Source: CP2-2F sp034436355
Lineage (GTDB): Bacteria > Chloroflexota > Anaerolineae > Aggregatilineales > UBA2796
Length of the DNA: 64,000 nt
Reading direction: 5' to 3'
Assembly: GCA_034436355.1 (NCBI GenBank)
Contig: DAOTVQ010000038.1
Coordinates: 62,001 to 126,000 of the forward strand
A program made the translations under genes and the position numbers. Below, piece after piece: positions 33,998 through 42,399 of the stretch; position 1 is the stretch's first letter, and each line of letters opens with the position of its first letter. Below the pieces are notes generated by a model that was not told the DNA's origin, searched no databases, and was given only the letters and a program-made list of their open reading frames with translations.

Positions 33998-34243
33998 ATG
34001 TGCTTAGCAGTTCCGGGTAAAGTGATCAGCATCAACGACGCCGATCCGCTTTTCCGCACAGGAAAAGTGAATTTCGGCGGCATCGTGAAAGAAGTCAACC
34101 TTGCCTATACGCCTGAGGCACAGATTGGCGATTATGTGATTGTCCACGTAGGTTTTGCGCTCAGCGTCGTAGACCCTGACGAGGCAGCGCACGTCTTTGC
34201 ATACTTGGCACAGATGGACGAACTAGGAGAACTCGAAGAATGA
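33998..34243 (+). CDS. hypC: Hydrogenase assembly chaperone HypC
   Basis: An 81-residue OB-fold chaperone starting MCLAVPGKVI; Cys2 binds the iron of the cofactor precursor and contacts HypD and the hydrogenase large subunit. GAGAAGG precedes the ATG. The final codons overlap nifJ as ATGA. Confidence 0.96.
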   Translation: MCLAVPGKVISINDADPLFRTGKVNFGGIVKEVNLAYTPEAQIGDYVIVHVGFALSVVDPDEAAHVFAYLAQMDELGELEE

Positions 34244-37200
34244 CCGATTACATTACGATTGACGGCAACGAAGCTGCCGCCATGGTCGCCTACAAGCTGA
34301 GCGAGGTGATCGCCATTTATCCGATCACGCCGTCCTCACCGATGGGCGAATGGGCTGACGAATGGGCAAGCCTTGATCAGCCCAACCTGTGGGGAACAGT
34401 GCCGCAGGTGATTGAACTGCAAAGCGAAGGCGGCGCTGCCGGCACCATTCATGGTGCGCTGCAAGCAGGCGCACTCGCCACCACCTTCACCGCCTCGCAA
34501 GGCTTGCTGCTGATGATCCCGAATATGTACAAGATTGCCGGTGAACTGACGCCCGCCGTCTTTCACATCGCAGCGCGTGCCATTGCCGCACAAGGACTCA
34601 GCATCTTTGGCGATCATCAAGATGTGATGGCAGCCCGCCAAACCGGCTGGGCAATGCTTTCGTCCAATTCGGTGCAAGAGGCGCATGATATGGCGCTCAT
34701 CGCGCACGCTGCCACGCTCAAGGCGCGCATCCCATTCCTGCACTTCTTTGATGGCTTCCGCACCTCCCACGAAGTGCAAAAGATTGAACCACTCAGTGAT
34801 GCCCTGCTGCGCGCCATGATTGATGATGACCTGATCGCCGCACACCGTGCGCGTGCGCTCTCGCCTGATCATCCTGTGCTGCGCGGCACTGCCCAAAACC
34901 CTGATACCTACTTCCAAGGGCGCGAGACAGTCAATCCTTTCTATGCGGCTTGTCCACAAATTGTTCAGGCAGCGATGGATCAGTTCGCCACACTCACAGG
35001 CAGACAGTACAAACTCTATGAGTATTACGGCGCACCCGATGCCGACCGCGTGATCGTGATCATGGGCAGCGGCGCAGAGACCGTCCACGAGACGATTGAT
35101 TACCTGAACGCACAGGGCGAAAAACTGGGCGTGCTGAAGGTGCGGCTCTACCGTCCCTTTGCCGCAGAACTGTTCGCCGCAGCACTGCCCAAGAGCGTCC
35201 GTGCGCTTGCCGTGCTAGACCGCACCAAAGAGCCGGGCGCCAGCGGCGAGCCGCTCTACCTTGATACTGTCACCGCGCTGCATGAGGCATGGCAAGGCGA
35301 GCATCTGCCGCGCATCGTCGGTGGACGCTACGGGCTTTCCAGCAAAGAATTCACGCCCGCGATGGTCAAGGCAGTTTACGAGAATTTGGCGCAGCCCAAG
35401 CCTAAGAATCACTTCACCATTGGCATCCATGATGACGTAAGCGGCACCAGCCTTGACTTTGACCCCGACTTCTCGGTTGAGGCGGATACGACTGTGCGCG
35501 CTGTGTTCTATGGGCTTGGCGCAGATGGTACGGTCGGCGCAAATAAAAACTCGATCAAGATCATCGGCGAGAACACGCCGAACTACGCGCAGGGCTATTT
35601 CGTCTACGACTCCAAGAAATCGGGCAGCATGACGATCTCGCACTTGCGCTTTGGCAAAACGCCAATCCGCAGCATCTACCTGATCACGAAGGCGAATTTT
35701 GTGGCGTGCCATCAACCCAACTTCCTAGACCGCTACGACGTGCTGCGCGATGCGGTGGAAGGCGGCACCTTCCTGCTGAACACGCCCTACAGCGCCGATG
35801 AAATTTGGGATCGGCTGCCGCGCCGCGCCCAAGAGCAGATCATCAGCAAGCGCCTGAAGTTCTATGTGATTGATGCCTATAAGGTTGCTGCCGAAAACGG
35901 CATGAAAGGGCGCATCAACACGGTGATGCAGGTCTGTTTCTTCGCCATTGCCAATGTGCTGCCACGTGATGAGGCAATTGCCGAGATCAAGCACGCCATC
36001 GAGAAAACCTATGGTAAGAAGGGCGAAGAGATCGTGCAGATGAACCTGCGCGTTGTGGATAATACGTTGGATCGGCTGCATGAGGTGCGCGTGCCAGAGC
36101 GCACCACCAGCACGGTTGACCTGCTGCCGCCGCTGGTTGGCAACCCACCCGAATTTGTGAGGCGCGTGCTGGGCGAAATGACCGCACGGCGCGGCGATGC
36201 GCTGCCCGTCAGCGCCTTCCCTGTGGATGGCACCTACCCGACAGCCACCGCGCAGTATGAAAAGCGCAACCTTGCCCTTGAAATTCCCGTTTGGGAGCCA
36301 GATATTTGCATCCAGTGCGGCAAATGTGCCATGGTCTGCCCACACGCCGTCATCCGCATTAAGGCATATCAGCCTGACCTGCTGGCAGAAGCACCGACGA
36401 CCTTCAAGGCAACCGATGCCAAAGATAACGACTGGCACGGCATGAAATACACCATTCAGGTTTCGCCCGAAGACTGCACCGGCTGCGGCATTTGCGTGGA
36501 TATTTGCCCCGCCAAGAGCAAGAGCGCCGCGAATTTGCGCGCCATCAACATGCGCCCACAGCCGCCGCTGCGCGAGAGCGAGGCTGAAAATTGGAACTTC
36601 TTCTTGGGCTTGCCCGAAGTGGATCGGAGTTTGATCAAGCCAACCAGCATCCGCCAGCAGCAAGCACAGCAGCCACTCTTTGAGTTCAGCGGCGCGTGCA
36701 GCGGCTGCGGCGAGACGCCTTACGTCAAACTGGTTAGCCAGCTCTTTGGCGACCGCAGCGTGATCGCCAACGCGACGGGCTGCTCGTCTATCTATGGCGG
36801 CAACATGCCAACCACACCATGGGCAACCAACGCACAAGGCTACGGTCCGGCATGGTCAAACTCGCTCTTTGAAGATAACGCTGAGTTCGGCTTAGGGATG
36901 CGCGTGGCAATTGATAAGCACGCCGCCTATGCCCGTGAGTTGGTAGCACGTCTAGCGGGTGACTTGGGCGATCTGGCAGGCGCGATTCTAAAGGCAGATC
37001 AGAGCGATGAGGCGGGCGTTTACGCACAGCGTGAGCGCGTGGCAGCCTTGAAGGAACGCTTGCAAGGGCTGAACAACGCCGATGCACGCCAACTGCTGCC
37101 CATTGCCGATTACCTCGTCAAAAAGGTGGTCTGGCTGATCGGTGGCGATGGCTGGGCATACGACATCGGCTTTGGCGGCTTGGATCACGTCCTCTCGACG

Positions 37201-37794
37201 GGGCGCAACGTCAAGGTCTTGGTCTTAGATACGGAAGTCTATAGCAATACGGGCGGGCAAGCCTCTAAGGCGACGCCGCGTGGCGCAGTTGCCAAGTTCG
37301 CCGCGGGTGGCAAGCCTGCCGCAAAGAAAGACTTGGGCATGATCGCCATGAGCTATGGCAACATCTACGTGGCGCGCATTGCAATGGGCGGGCGTGATGA
37401 GCAGACCTTGCGATCCTTCATCGAGGCAGAGGCATACGACGGACCAGCCCTCATCATCGCTTACTCACATTGCATCGCGCACGGCATCAACATGACCACC
37501 GCCATGCGGAATCAGAAGGCGGCGGTTGAATCCGGGCAGTGGCTGCTCTATCGCTACAACCCGGATCGCGCCGCACACGGTGAGAATCCGCTGCAACTGG
37601 ACTCGCGCCCGCCCAAGATTCCGGTGAAAACCTACCTGCAAATGGAGAACCGCTTCAAGATGCTGGAACTGAGCAAGCCGGAAGTGGCGCGTGCGCTCTT
37701 TGAAGAAGCACAACAGGATTCCACTACACGCTATGCACTTTACGAGTATCTGGCAAGCCGCCCAGCAGTGGCAGCAGGCAACGGCGCACACTAG
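34240..37794 (+). CDS. nifJ: Pyruvate:ferredoxin (flavodoxin) oxidoreductase
   Basis: A 1184-residue single-chain PFOR that oxidises pyruvate with CoA to acetyl-CoA, CO2 and reduced ferredoxin or flavodoxin. Domain I starts YITIDGNEAAAMVAYKLSEV and has IYPITPSSPMGEWADEWA. Two 4Fe-4S sets are CIQCGKCAMVCPH (near 689) and CTGCGICVDICPA (near 745); a third cluster uses CSGCGETPYVKL. The thiamine diphosphate site is GDGWAYDIGFGGLDHVLSTG (near 968). It overlaps hypC by 4 nt and is therefore embedded in the hydrogenase operon. Confidence 0.97.
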   Translation: MTDYITIDGNEAAAMVAYKLSEVIAIYPITPSSPMGEWADEWASLDQPNLWGTVPQVIELQSEGGAAGTIHGALQAGALATTFTASQGLLLMIPNMYKIAGELTPAVFHIAARAIAAQGLSIFGDHQDVMAARQTGWAMLSSNSVQEAHDMALIAHAATLKARIPFLHFFDGFRTSHEVQKIEPLSDALLRAMIDDDLIAAHRARALSPDHPVLRGTAQNPDTYFQGRETVNPFYAACPQIVQAAMDQFATLTGRQYKLYEYYGAPDADRVIVIMGSGAETVHETIDYLNAQGEKLGVLKVRLYRPFAAELFAAALPKSVRALAVLDRTKEPGASGEPLYLDTVTALHEAWQGEHLPRIVGGRYGLSSKEFTPAMVKAVYENLAQPKPKNHFTIGIHDDVSGTSLDFDPDFSVEADTTVRAVFYGLGADGTVGANKNSIKIIGENTPNYAQGYFVYDSKKSGSMTISHLRFGKTPIRSIYLITKANFVACHQPNFLDRYDVLRDAVEGGTFLLNTPYSADEIWDRLPRRAQEQIISKRLKFYVIDAYKVAAENGMKGRINTVMQVCFFAIANVLPRDEAIAEIKHAIEKTYGKKGEEIVQMNLRVVDNTLDRLHEVRVPERTTSTVDLLPPLVGNPPEFVRRVLGEMTARRGDALPVSAFPVDGTYPTATAQYEKRNLALEIPVWEPDICIQCGKCAMVCPHAVIRIKAYQPDLLAEAPTTFKATDAKDNDWHGMKYTIQVSPEDCTGCGICVDICPAKSKSAANLRAINMRPQPPLRESEAENWNFFLGLPEVDRSLIKPTSIRQQQAQQPLFEFSGACSGCGETPYVKLVSQLFGDRSVIANATGCSSIYGGNMPTTPWATNAQGYGPAWSNSLFEDNAEFGLGMRVAIDKHAAYARELVARLAGDLGDLAGAILKADQSDEAGVYAQRERVAALKERLQGLNNADARQLLPIADYLVKKVVWLIGGDGWAYDIGFGGLDHVLSTGRNVKVLVLDTEVYSNTGGQASKATPRGAVAKFAAGGKPAAKKDLGMIAMSYGNIYVARIAMGGRDEQTLRSFIEAEAYDGPALIIAYSHCIAHGINMTTAMRNQKAAVESGQWLLYRYNPDRAAHGENPLQLDSRPPKIPVKTYLQMENRFKMLELSKPEVARALFEEAQQDSTTRYALYEYLASRPAVAAGNGAH

Positions 37795-37816
37795 TTCCAA
37801 AAATTATGGCTATACA

Positions 37817-37837
37817 GGGCGGGAGATGCTCCCGCCC
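37817..37837. other. Perfect 9-bp hairpin between nifJ and the DHOD-like gene
   Basis: GGGCGGGAG / CTCCCGCCC with an ATG loop, 23 nt after nifJ and 25 nt before the next start. No T-run follows. It may stabilise the nifJ mRNA end or adjust expression between the two genes. Confidence 0.5.
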
Positions 37838-37861
37838 GCACCCAGAAGGGATGCTTTGCTG

Positions 37862-38860
37862 ATGAACCTTGAAAGTACCTATATGGGCTTGACGCTCAGA
37901 TCGCCGTTGGTGGCATCTGCCTCGCCCTTGTCCGATAAACTCGATAACATCAAGCGCATGGAAGATAGCGGCGCCGGCGCCATCGTCCTCTACTCACTCT
38001 TTGAGGAACAGATCAGGCGTGAGCGTGAGGCGCTGCACTACTACCTGCTGCACGGCGCGGAAAGCTACGCCGAAGCGCTGACCTACTTCCCAGAGCCGAT
38101 CACCTATCACGCCAGCCCTGATCAATACCTTGAGCTGATCCGCAAGGCGCGGGAAGCTGTGGATATCCCGATCATCGCCAGCCTGAACGGTTCGACGCTC
38201 GGCGGCTGGACGCGCTTTGCCCAGAACATGGCGCAAGCCGGCGCCCATGCCTTAGAGCTAAATGTTTACTACATCCCAACCGACCCGAACCTAAGCGGCG
38301 CTGAGGTTGAACAGACCTACCTCGACATTTTGGCGGCGGTTAAAGGCGCGGTACAAGTACCCATCGCCATGAAACTTAGCCCATATTTCAGCAATATGGC
38401 ATACATGGCGCGCCGTTTGGATGAAGCAGGCGCCAACGCCTTAGTGCTGTTCAACCGCTTCTATCAGCCTGATATTAACGTGGAGACACGCGAAGTGGCG
38501 CCGAATGTCGTGCTGAGCAGTTCGGCTGATCTGCGCCTGCCGCTGACGTGGGTCGGCATTCTCTACGGGCGTGTGCAGGCAAGTTTGGCGCTGACCAGCG
38601 GCGTCCATACAGGTGAGGATGCCGTGAAGTCACTTTTGGCGGGCGCGAGTGCCGTCTGCATGACATCCGCGCTCTTGCGGAATGGCATTCAGTACATCCG
38701 CACAGTGGAGGACGGCTTGCGCGCTTGGATGACGCAGCATGAGTATGAGTCCGTGGCGCAGATGCGCGGCGCAGTCAGCCAGATGCACGCCGAAGACCCA
38801 TCCGCCTTTGAACGGGCGCAGTATATGCGCGCCCTCTCGGAATACAAGCCGACGGTCTGA
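37862..38860 (+). CDS. Dihydroorotate dehydrogenase-like FMN protein
   Basis: A 332-residue TIM-barrel flavoprotein of the DHOD family: TYMGLTLRSPLVASASPLSD at the N-terminus, IIASLNGSTLGGWTRFAQ, ALELNVYY, IAMKLSPYFSN and the FMN-phosphate end GVHTGEDAVKSLLAGASAV. Genes of this kind are often found next to nifJ. True pyrimidine biosynthesis is not certain, because these proteins form a subgroup separate from PyrD. GAAGGGA precedes the ATG at 37862. It is followed by repeat copy B. Confidence 0.85.
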   Translation: MNLESTYMGLTLRSPLVASASPLSDKLDNIKRMEDSGAGAIVLYSLFEEQIRREREALHYYLLHGAESYAEALTYFPEPITYHASPDQYLELIRKAREAVDIPIIASLNGSTLGGWTRFAQNMAQAGAHALELNVYYIPTDPNLSGAEVEQTYLDILAAVKGAVQVPIAMKLSPYFSNMAYMARRLDEAGANALVLFNRFYQPDINVETREVAPNVVLSSSADLRLPLTWVGILYGRVQASLALTSGVHTGEDAVKSLLAGASAVCMTSALLRNGIQYIRTVEDGLRAWMTQHEYESVAQMRGAVSQMHAEDPSAFERAQYMRALSEYKPTV

Positions 38861-38897
38861 GTATGCTTCGGCAAGCTATGCGCTAGATAGTAAAATT

Positions 38898-38993
38898 TTA
38901 CCCCACCCTAAATCCCGCCCCGCACGCAGGGCGGGACTTTCCAGACCAATTCTGATTCCCTTTCCTGCTTGCGGGAAAGGGATAGGGGTAAAC
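38898..38993. repeat. Double-hairpin intergenic repeat, copy B
   Basis: Second copy of the element at 24603-24692: TTACCCCACCCTAAATCCC, hairpin GCCC...GGGCGGGAC, TGATTCCCTTTCC, hairpin ending GCGGGAAAGGG and ATAGGGGTAAAC. Its arms are more perfect than those of copy A. It separates the DHOD-like gene from hypD and could act as a transcriptional or mRNA-processing boundary. Confidence 0.75.
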
Positions 38994-39055
38994 TGTAGGG
39001 TGAGGTAGGTGCAGAAGCACGCCCCTTAGGAATTTGTTGGTGAGGTTGGGTTGCG

Positions 39056-40165
39056 ATGCGCTATATTGACGAATACCGTGATGCGGCAGCCGTGCATAAA
39101 TACGCCGCGCTGTTGGCGAAGATCACCACCCGTCCTTGGACGTTGATGGAAGTCTGCGGCGGGCAAACACATGCCATCATTCGCTTTGGCATTGACGAAC
39201 TGCTGCCACCACAAGTCACCTTGCTGCACGGACCTGGCTGCCCTGTCTGTGTGACGCCGCTTGAACTAATTGACAAAGCGCTAGAGATCGCCGCGCAGCC
39301 AGACGTCATCTTCACCAGCTTTGGCGATATGCTGCGCGTGCCGGGATCGCATGGCGATCTGCTCAGTTGCAAGGCACGCGGCGCAGATGTCCGCATGGTC
39401 TACTCGCCGTTAGATTCGCTCAAGTTGGCGCAGGCGAATCCTGAGAAGCAGGTCGTCTTTTTCGCGGTCGGGTTCGAGACGACGGCGCCTGCCAACGCAA
39501 TGGCAGTTTATCAGGCGGCAAAGTTGGGCGTGCCAAACTTCTCAATACTGGTTTCGCACGTCTTGGTGCCGCCGGCTGTCGAGGCGATCCTTTCGGCGGA
39601 AGGCAACCGCGTGCAGGCATTCTTGGCAGCCGGGCATGTTTGTGCGGTGATGGGCTACACCGAATATGAGCCGCTGGCGGCAAAGTACCGCGTGCCGTTT
39701 GTGGTCACTGGCTTTGAGCCGCTGGACATCATCCAAGGCGTCTACCTGACGGTGAAACAGCTTGAGGAAGGGCGCGCCGAAGTCGAAAATCAGTATGCAC
39801 GCGCCGTCACCCGTGAAGGCAACACGCACGCCATCACCCTGATCCGTGAGGTATTCGAGGTCGTGCCGCGTAAATGGCGCGGCATTGGCGAAATTCCCGC
39901 CAGCGGACTCGGCTTGCGCGCACCCTACGCCGCCTTTGACGCCGAACAGCGCTTTGGTGTGGCAAGCTACACCGCCGAAGAGAGCAGCGAGTGCATCAGC
40001 GGCTTGATTTTGCAAGGCGCCAAAAAGCCAAGCCAATGTCCCGCCTTTGGCACGCGCTGCACGCCTGAGCAGCCACTTGGCGCCACGATGGTCAGCAGCG
40101 AGGGCGCCTGCGCTGCTTACTACCGCTACCGTCTGCCCAGCATCCCAGAAACAGAGGCACCATGA
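39056..40165 (+). CDS. hypD: Hydrogenase formation protein HypD
   Basis: The 369-residue iron-sulfur scaffold on which the Fe(CN)2CO unit is built with HypC. Conserved blocks are LMEVCGGQTHAI, LLHGPGCPVCVTP, FFAVGFETTAPAN and the C-terminal cluster Cys residues in SSECISG, SQCPAFGTRC and SSEGACAAYYRY. The ATG at 39056 lacks a strong Shine-Dalgarno. It overlaps hypE as ATGA. Confidence 0.97.
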   Translation: MRYIDEYRDAAAVHKYAALLAKITTRPWTLMEVCGGQTHAIIRFGIDELLPPQVTLLHGPGCPVCVTPLELIDKALEIAAQPDVIFTSFGDMLRVPGSHGDLLSCKARGADVRMVYSPLDSLKLAQANPEKQVVFFAVGFETTAPANAMAVYQAAKLGVPNFSILVSHVLVPPAVEAILSAEGNRVQAFLAAGHVCAVMGYTEYEPLAAKYRVPFVVTGFEPLDIIQGVYLTVKQLEEGRAEVENQYARAVTREGNTHAITLIREVFEVVPRKWRGIGEIPASGLGLRAPYAAFDAEQRFGVASYTAEESSECISGLILQGAKKPSQCPAFGTRCTPEQPLGATMVSSEGACAAYYRYRLPSIPETEAP

Positions 40166-41193
40166 GCGATCTCACCTTCACCTGCCCAATCCCAATCGCA
40201 GATTATCCGCAAGTGCTGCTGGCGCATGGCAGCGGCGGCAAACTGATGCACCACCTTTTGGAGAAGATGATCGCGCCGACCTTTGCCAACCCGATCAGCG
40301 CGGCAGGGCATGATGGCGCAACCTTAGCGCTCAACGGCGGGCGGCTTGCCTTCACCACCGATTCGTTTGTGGTGCAGCCGCTTTTCTTTCCCGGCGGCGA
40401 TATTGGGATGCTTGCTGTCAATGGCACGGTCAACGATCTGGCAATGTGCGGCGCACGCCCGCTTTACCTGAGCGTCAGCTTCATCCTTGAGGAAGGCTTG
40501 CCAATGGAGACGCTCTGGCGCGTGGTGCAATCCATACGCGCCGCCGCTGACGCCGCCAAGGTGCAGATCGTGACGGGCGATACCAAAGTGGTAGATCGCG
40601 GCAAGGGCGATGGCATTTTCATCAACACTGCCGGCATCGGTGTGATCGAACACGCGCTGAACATCGCGCCGCAAGCGGTGCGCGAAGGCGATGCGATCCT
40701 GATCAATGGCGATTTAGGGCGGCACGGCATGGCAGTGATGGCAGTCCGTGAAGGGCTGGAATTCGAGTCTGCTATTGAGAGCGACTGCGCGCCATTGGCT
40801 GCGCCTGTGCTGCGCTTGATCGAGGCGGGTGTGACGGTTCACTGCCTGCGCGATATGACACGCGGCGGCATGGCAAGCAGCCTTGTAGAGATTGCGAAGG
40901 ATTCGCAGCTGCACCTGCACATTGACGAGGCGCGCCTGCCGATTCGGGATGACGTGCGCGCCGCCTGTGAGATTCTCGGTCTTGATCCGCTCTACGTGGC
41001 GAACGAAGGGCGCTTTGTGGCGTTCGTGCCGCAAGATCAGGCTGATCAGGCATTGGCAGCCATTGGTGAGGGCGCAGTGCAAGTTGGCGTGGTGCGCGCC
41101 GATTCAAAGGGCAAAGTCACCGCGCAGAGCCGCATTGGCGTCAGCCGCATTGTGGATATGCTCAGCGGCGAACAACTGCCGCGCATTTGCTAG
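40162..41193 (+). CDS. hypE: Hydrogenase expression/formation protein HypE
   Basis: A PurM-like ATPase of 343 residues that dehydrates the carbamoyl group on its C-terminal Cys to thiocyanate. The N-terminal part has VLLAHGSGGKLMHHLLEKM, FTTDSFVVQPLFFPGG and GTVNDLAMCGA. The chain ends PRIC, the essential terminal cysteine. It is the last gene of the hydrogenase/PFOR island; hypA and hypB are not present in this window. Confidence 0.97.
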   Translation: MSDLTFTCPIPIADYPQVLLAHGSGGKLMHHLLEKMIAPTFANPISAAGHDGATLALNGGRLAFTTDSFVVQPLFFPGGDIGMLAVNGTVNDLAMCGARPLYLSVSFILEEGLPMETLWRVVQSIRAAADAAKVQIVTGDTKVVDRGKGDGIFINTAGIGVIEHALNIAPQAVREGDAILINGDLGRHGMAVMAVREGLEFESAIESDCAPLAAPVLRLIEAGVTVHCLRDMTRGGMASSLVEIAKDSQLHLHIDEARLPIRDDVRAACEILGLDPLYVANEGRFVAFVPQDQADQALAAIGEGAVQVGVVRADSKGKVTAQSRIGVSRIVDMLSGEQLPRIC

Positions 41194-41208
41194 GCACATT
41201 TCCAGCAG

Positions 41209-41228
41209 GGACGCGCGTTAGCGCGTCC
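41209..41228. terminator. Hairpin ending the hyp operon
   Basis: An 8-bp perfect stem GGACGCGC / GCGCGTCC with a GTTA loop lies 15 nt past the hypE stop, between converging hypE and pdxS. There is no T-run, so the call is from position and stem strength. Confidence 0.55.
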
Positions 41229-41261
41229 GTTACGAATCGCTATGGGGCGCTCAGCGCGAAG

Positions 41262-42167
41262 TTACCAGCCGCGCTTTGCCATCCGTTCGCCTTCAGGCAT
41301 GGCGCTCACGTTAATGCCGACCATCGCTTCGCCCAAATTACGGCTAACTTCCGCCAGCATTTTGGCATCGTTATAGTGCGTCACTGCCAGCACAATTGCC
41401 TTTGCCCGCTTCATCGGATCGCCGCTTTTGAAGATGCCGCTGCCCACGAAGACGCCGTCCATGCCCAATTGCATCATCAGGGCTGCATCGGCAGGTGTGG
41501 CAACGCCGCCGGCTGCAAAGTTCACCACAGGCAGGCGTCCGTTTTGGGCAACCTCGCGCACCAAGTCATATGGCGCTTGGATATCTTTGGCGTAGGTGAA
41601 CAGCTCATCGGCGTCCAGCGTCGTTAGGCGGCGGATTTCGCGCTGCACGGCGCGAGCATGGCGGACTGCCTCGACCACATCGCCGGTGCCTGCCTCGCCT
41701 TTCGTGCGGAGCATGGCAGCGCCTTCCGAAACGCGGCGCAGTGCCTCGCCCAAGTTGCGGCAGCCGCACACAAACGGCACGCGGAAACGGTGCTTATTCA
41801 CGTGATTTTCCTCATCAGCAGGCGTCAGCACTTCGGATTCATCAATGTAGTCCACGCCGAGCGCCTCTAAGATTTGCGCTTCCACGAAATGCCCAATGCG
41901 GCACTTCGCCATGACTGGAATGCTAACTGCCGCCTTGATACCTTCGATCATGTCGGGATCGCTCATGCGCGCCACGCCGCCCTGTGCGCGAATATCGGCT
42001 GGCACGCGCTCCAGCGCCATCACCGCGCAGGCGCCGGCTTCCTCTGCGATTTTTGCTTGTTCAGGCGTCACCACATCCATGATCACGCCGCCTTTCAGCA
42101 TTTGCGCCAAACCGCGCTTTTCTGTGGTTAGGTCGGTGTGGTTGCTTGCGCCATTGGTTCCCGTCAT
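41262..42167 (-). CDS. pdxS: Pyridoxal 5'-phosphate synthase subunit PdxS
   Basis: The TIM-barrel synthase that makes PLP from ribose 5-phosphate, glyceraldehyde 3-phosphate and ammonia supplied by PdxT. Conserved blocks are MLKGGVIMDVVTPEQAKIAE, the catalytic Lys region MAKCRIGHFVEAQILEALG and VDYIDESEVLTPADEENH. ATG at 42167 is preferred to the one at 42182 because GGAGAG lies between them at the right distance. pdxT does not follow directly and is not in the window. Confidence 0.96.
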   Translation of the reverse strand: MTGTNGASNHTDLTTEKRGLAQMLKGGVIMDVVTPEQAKIAEEAGACAVMALERVPADIRAQGGVARMSDPDMIEGIKAAVSIPVMAKCRIGHFVEAQILEALGVDYIDESEVLTPADEENHVNKHRFRVPFVCGCRNLGEALRRVSEGAAMLRTKGEAGTGDVVEAVRHARAVQREIRRLTTLDADELFTYAKDIQAPYDLVREVAQNGRLPVVNFAAGGVATPADAALMMQLGMDGVFVGSGIFKSGDPMKRAKAIVLAVTHYNDAKMLAEVSRNLGEAMVGINVSAMPEGERMAKRGW

Positions 42168-42336
42168 CGCTGCACTCTCCATATATGTTTTGGCTATGCT
42201 TTAAGCGTAGCAGCAGGTGCGCCGCAGCGTCTAGACCAAATTAGACCAAGTCTGAAGACCTAAGTATTTGTTTCGGCGAGGTTTATCACACCTATCTGTC
42301 TGCTGTATTCTTGTGCGCTTCCCAAAGACCACCGCT

Positions 42337-42365
42337 TGCCTTTTGAGTGCCTTCTCGCGTATAAT
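42337..42365 (+). promoter_or_regulatory. Sigma70-type promoter of the HerA-like gene
   Basis: TTGCCT (42337-42342) and TATAAT (42360-42365) with a 17-nt spacer, 35 nt upstream of the ATG at 42400. This supports the shorter start for that gene. Confidence 0.65.
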
Positions 42366-42399
42366 CCAAACTATCCGCCTAGAACAGTTGAGCGTTTAT

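Noticed and set aside
42268..42399. A longer start for the HerA-like ATPase
   Set aside because: It would begin upstream of the TTGCCT/TATAAT promoter, so the promoter would lie inside the coding sequence; the ATG at 42400 begins the conserved barrel.
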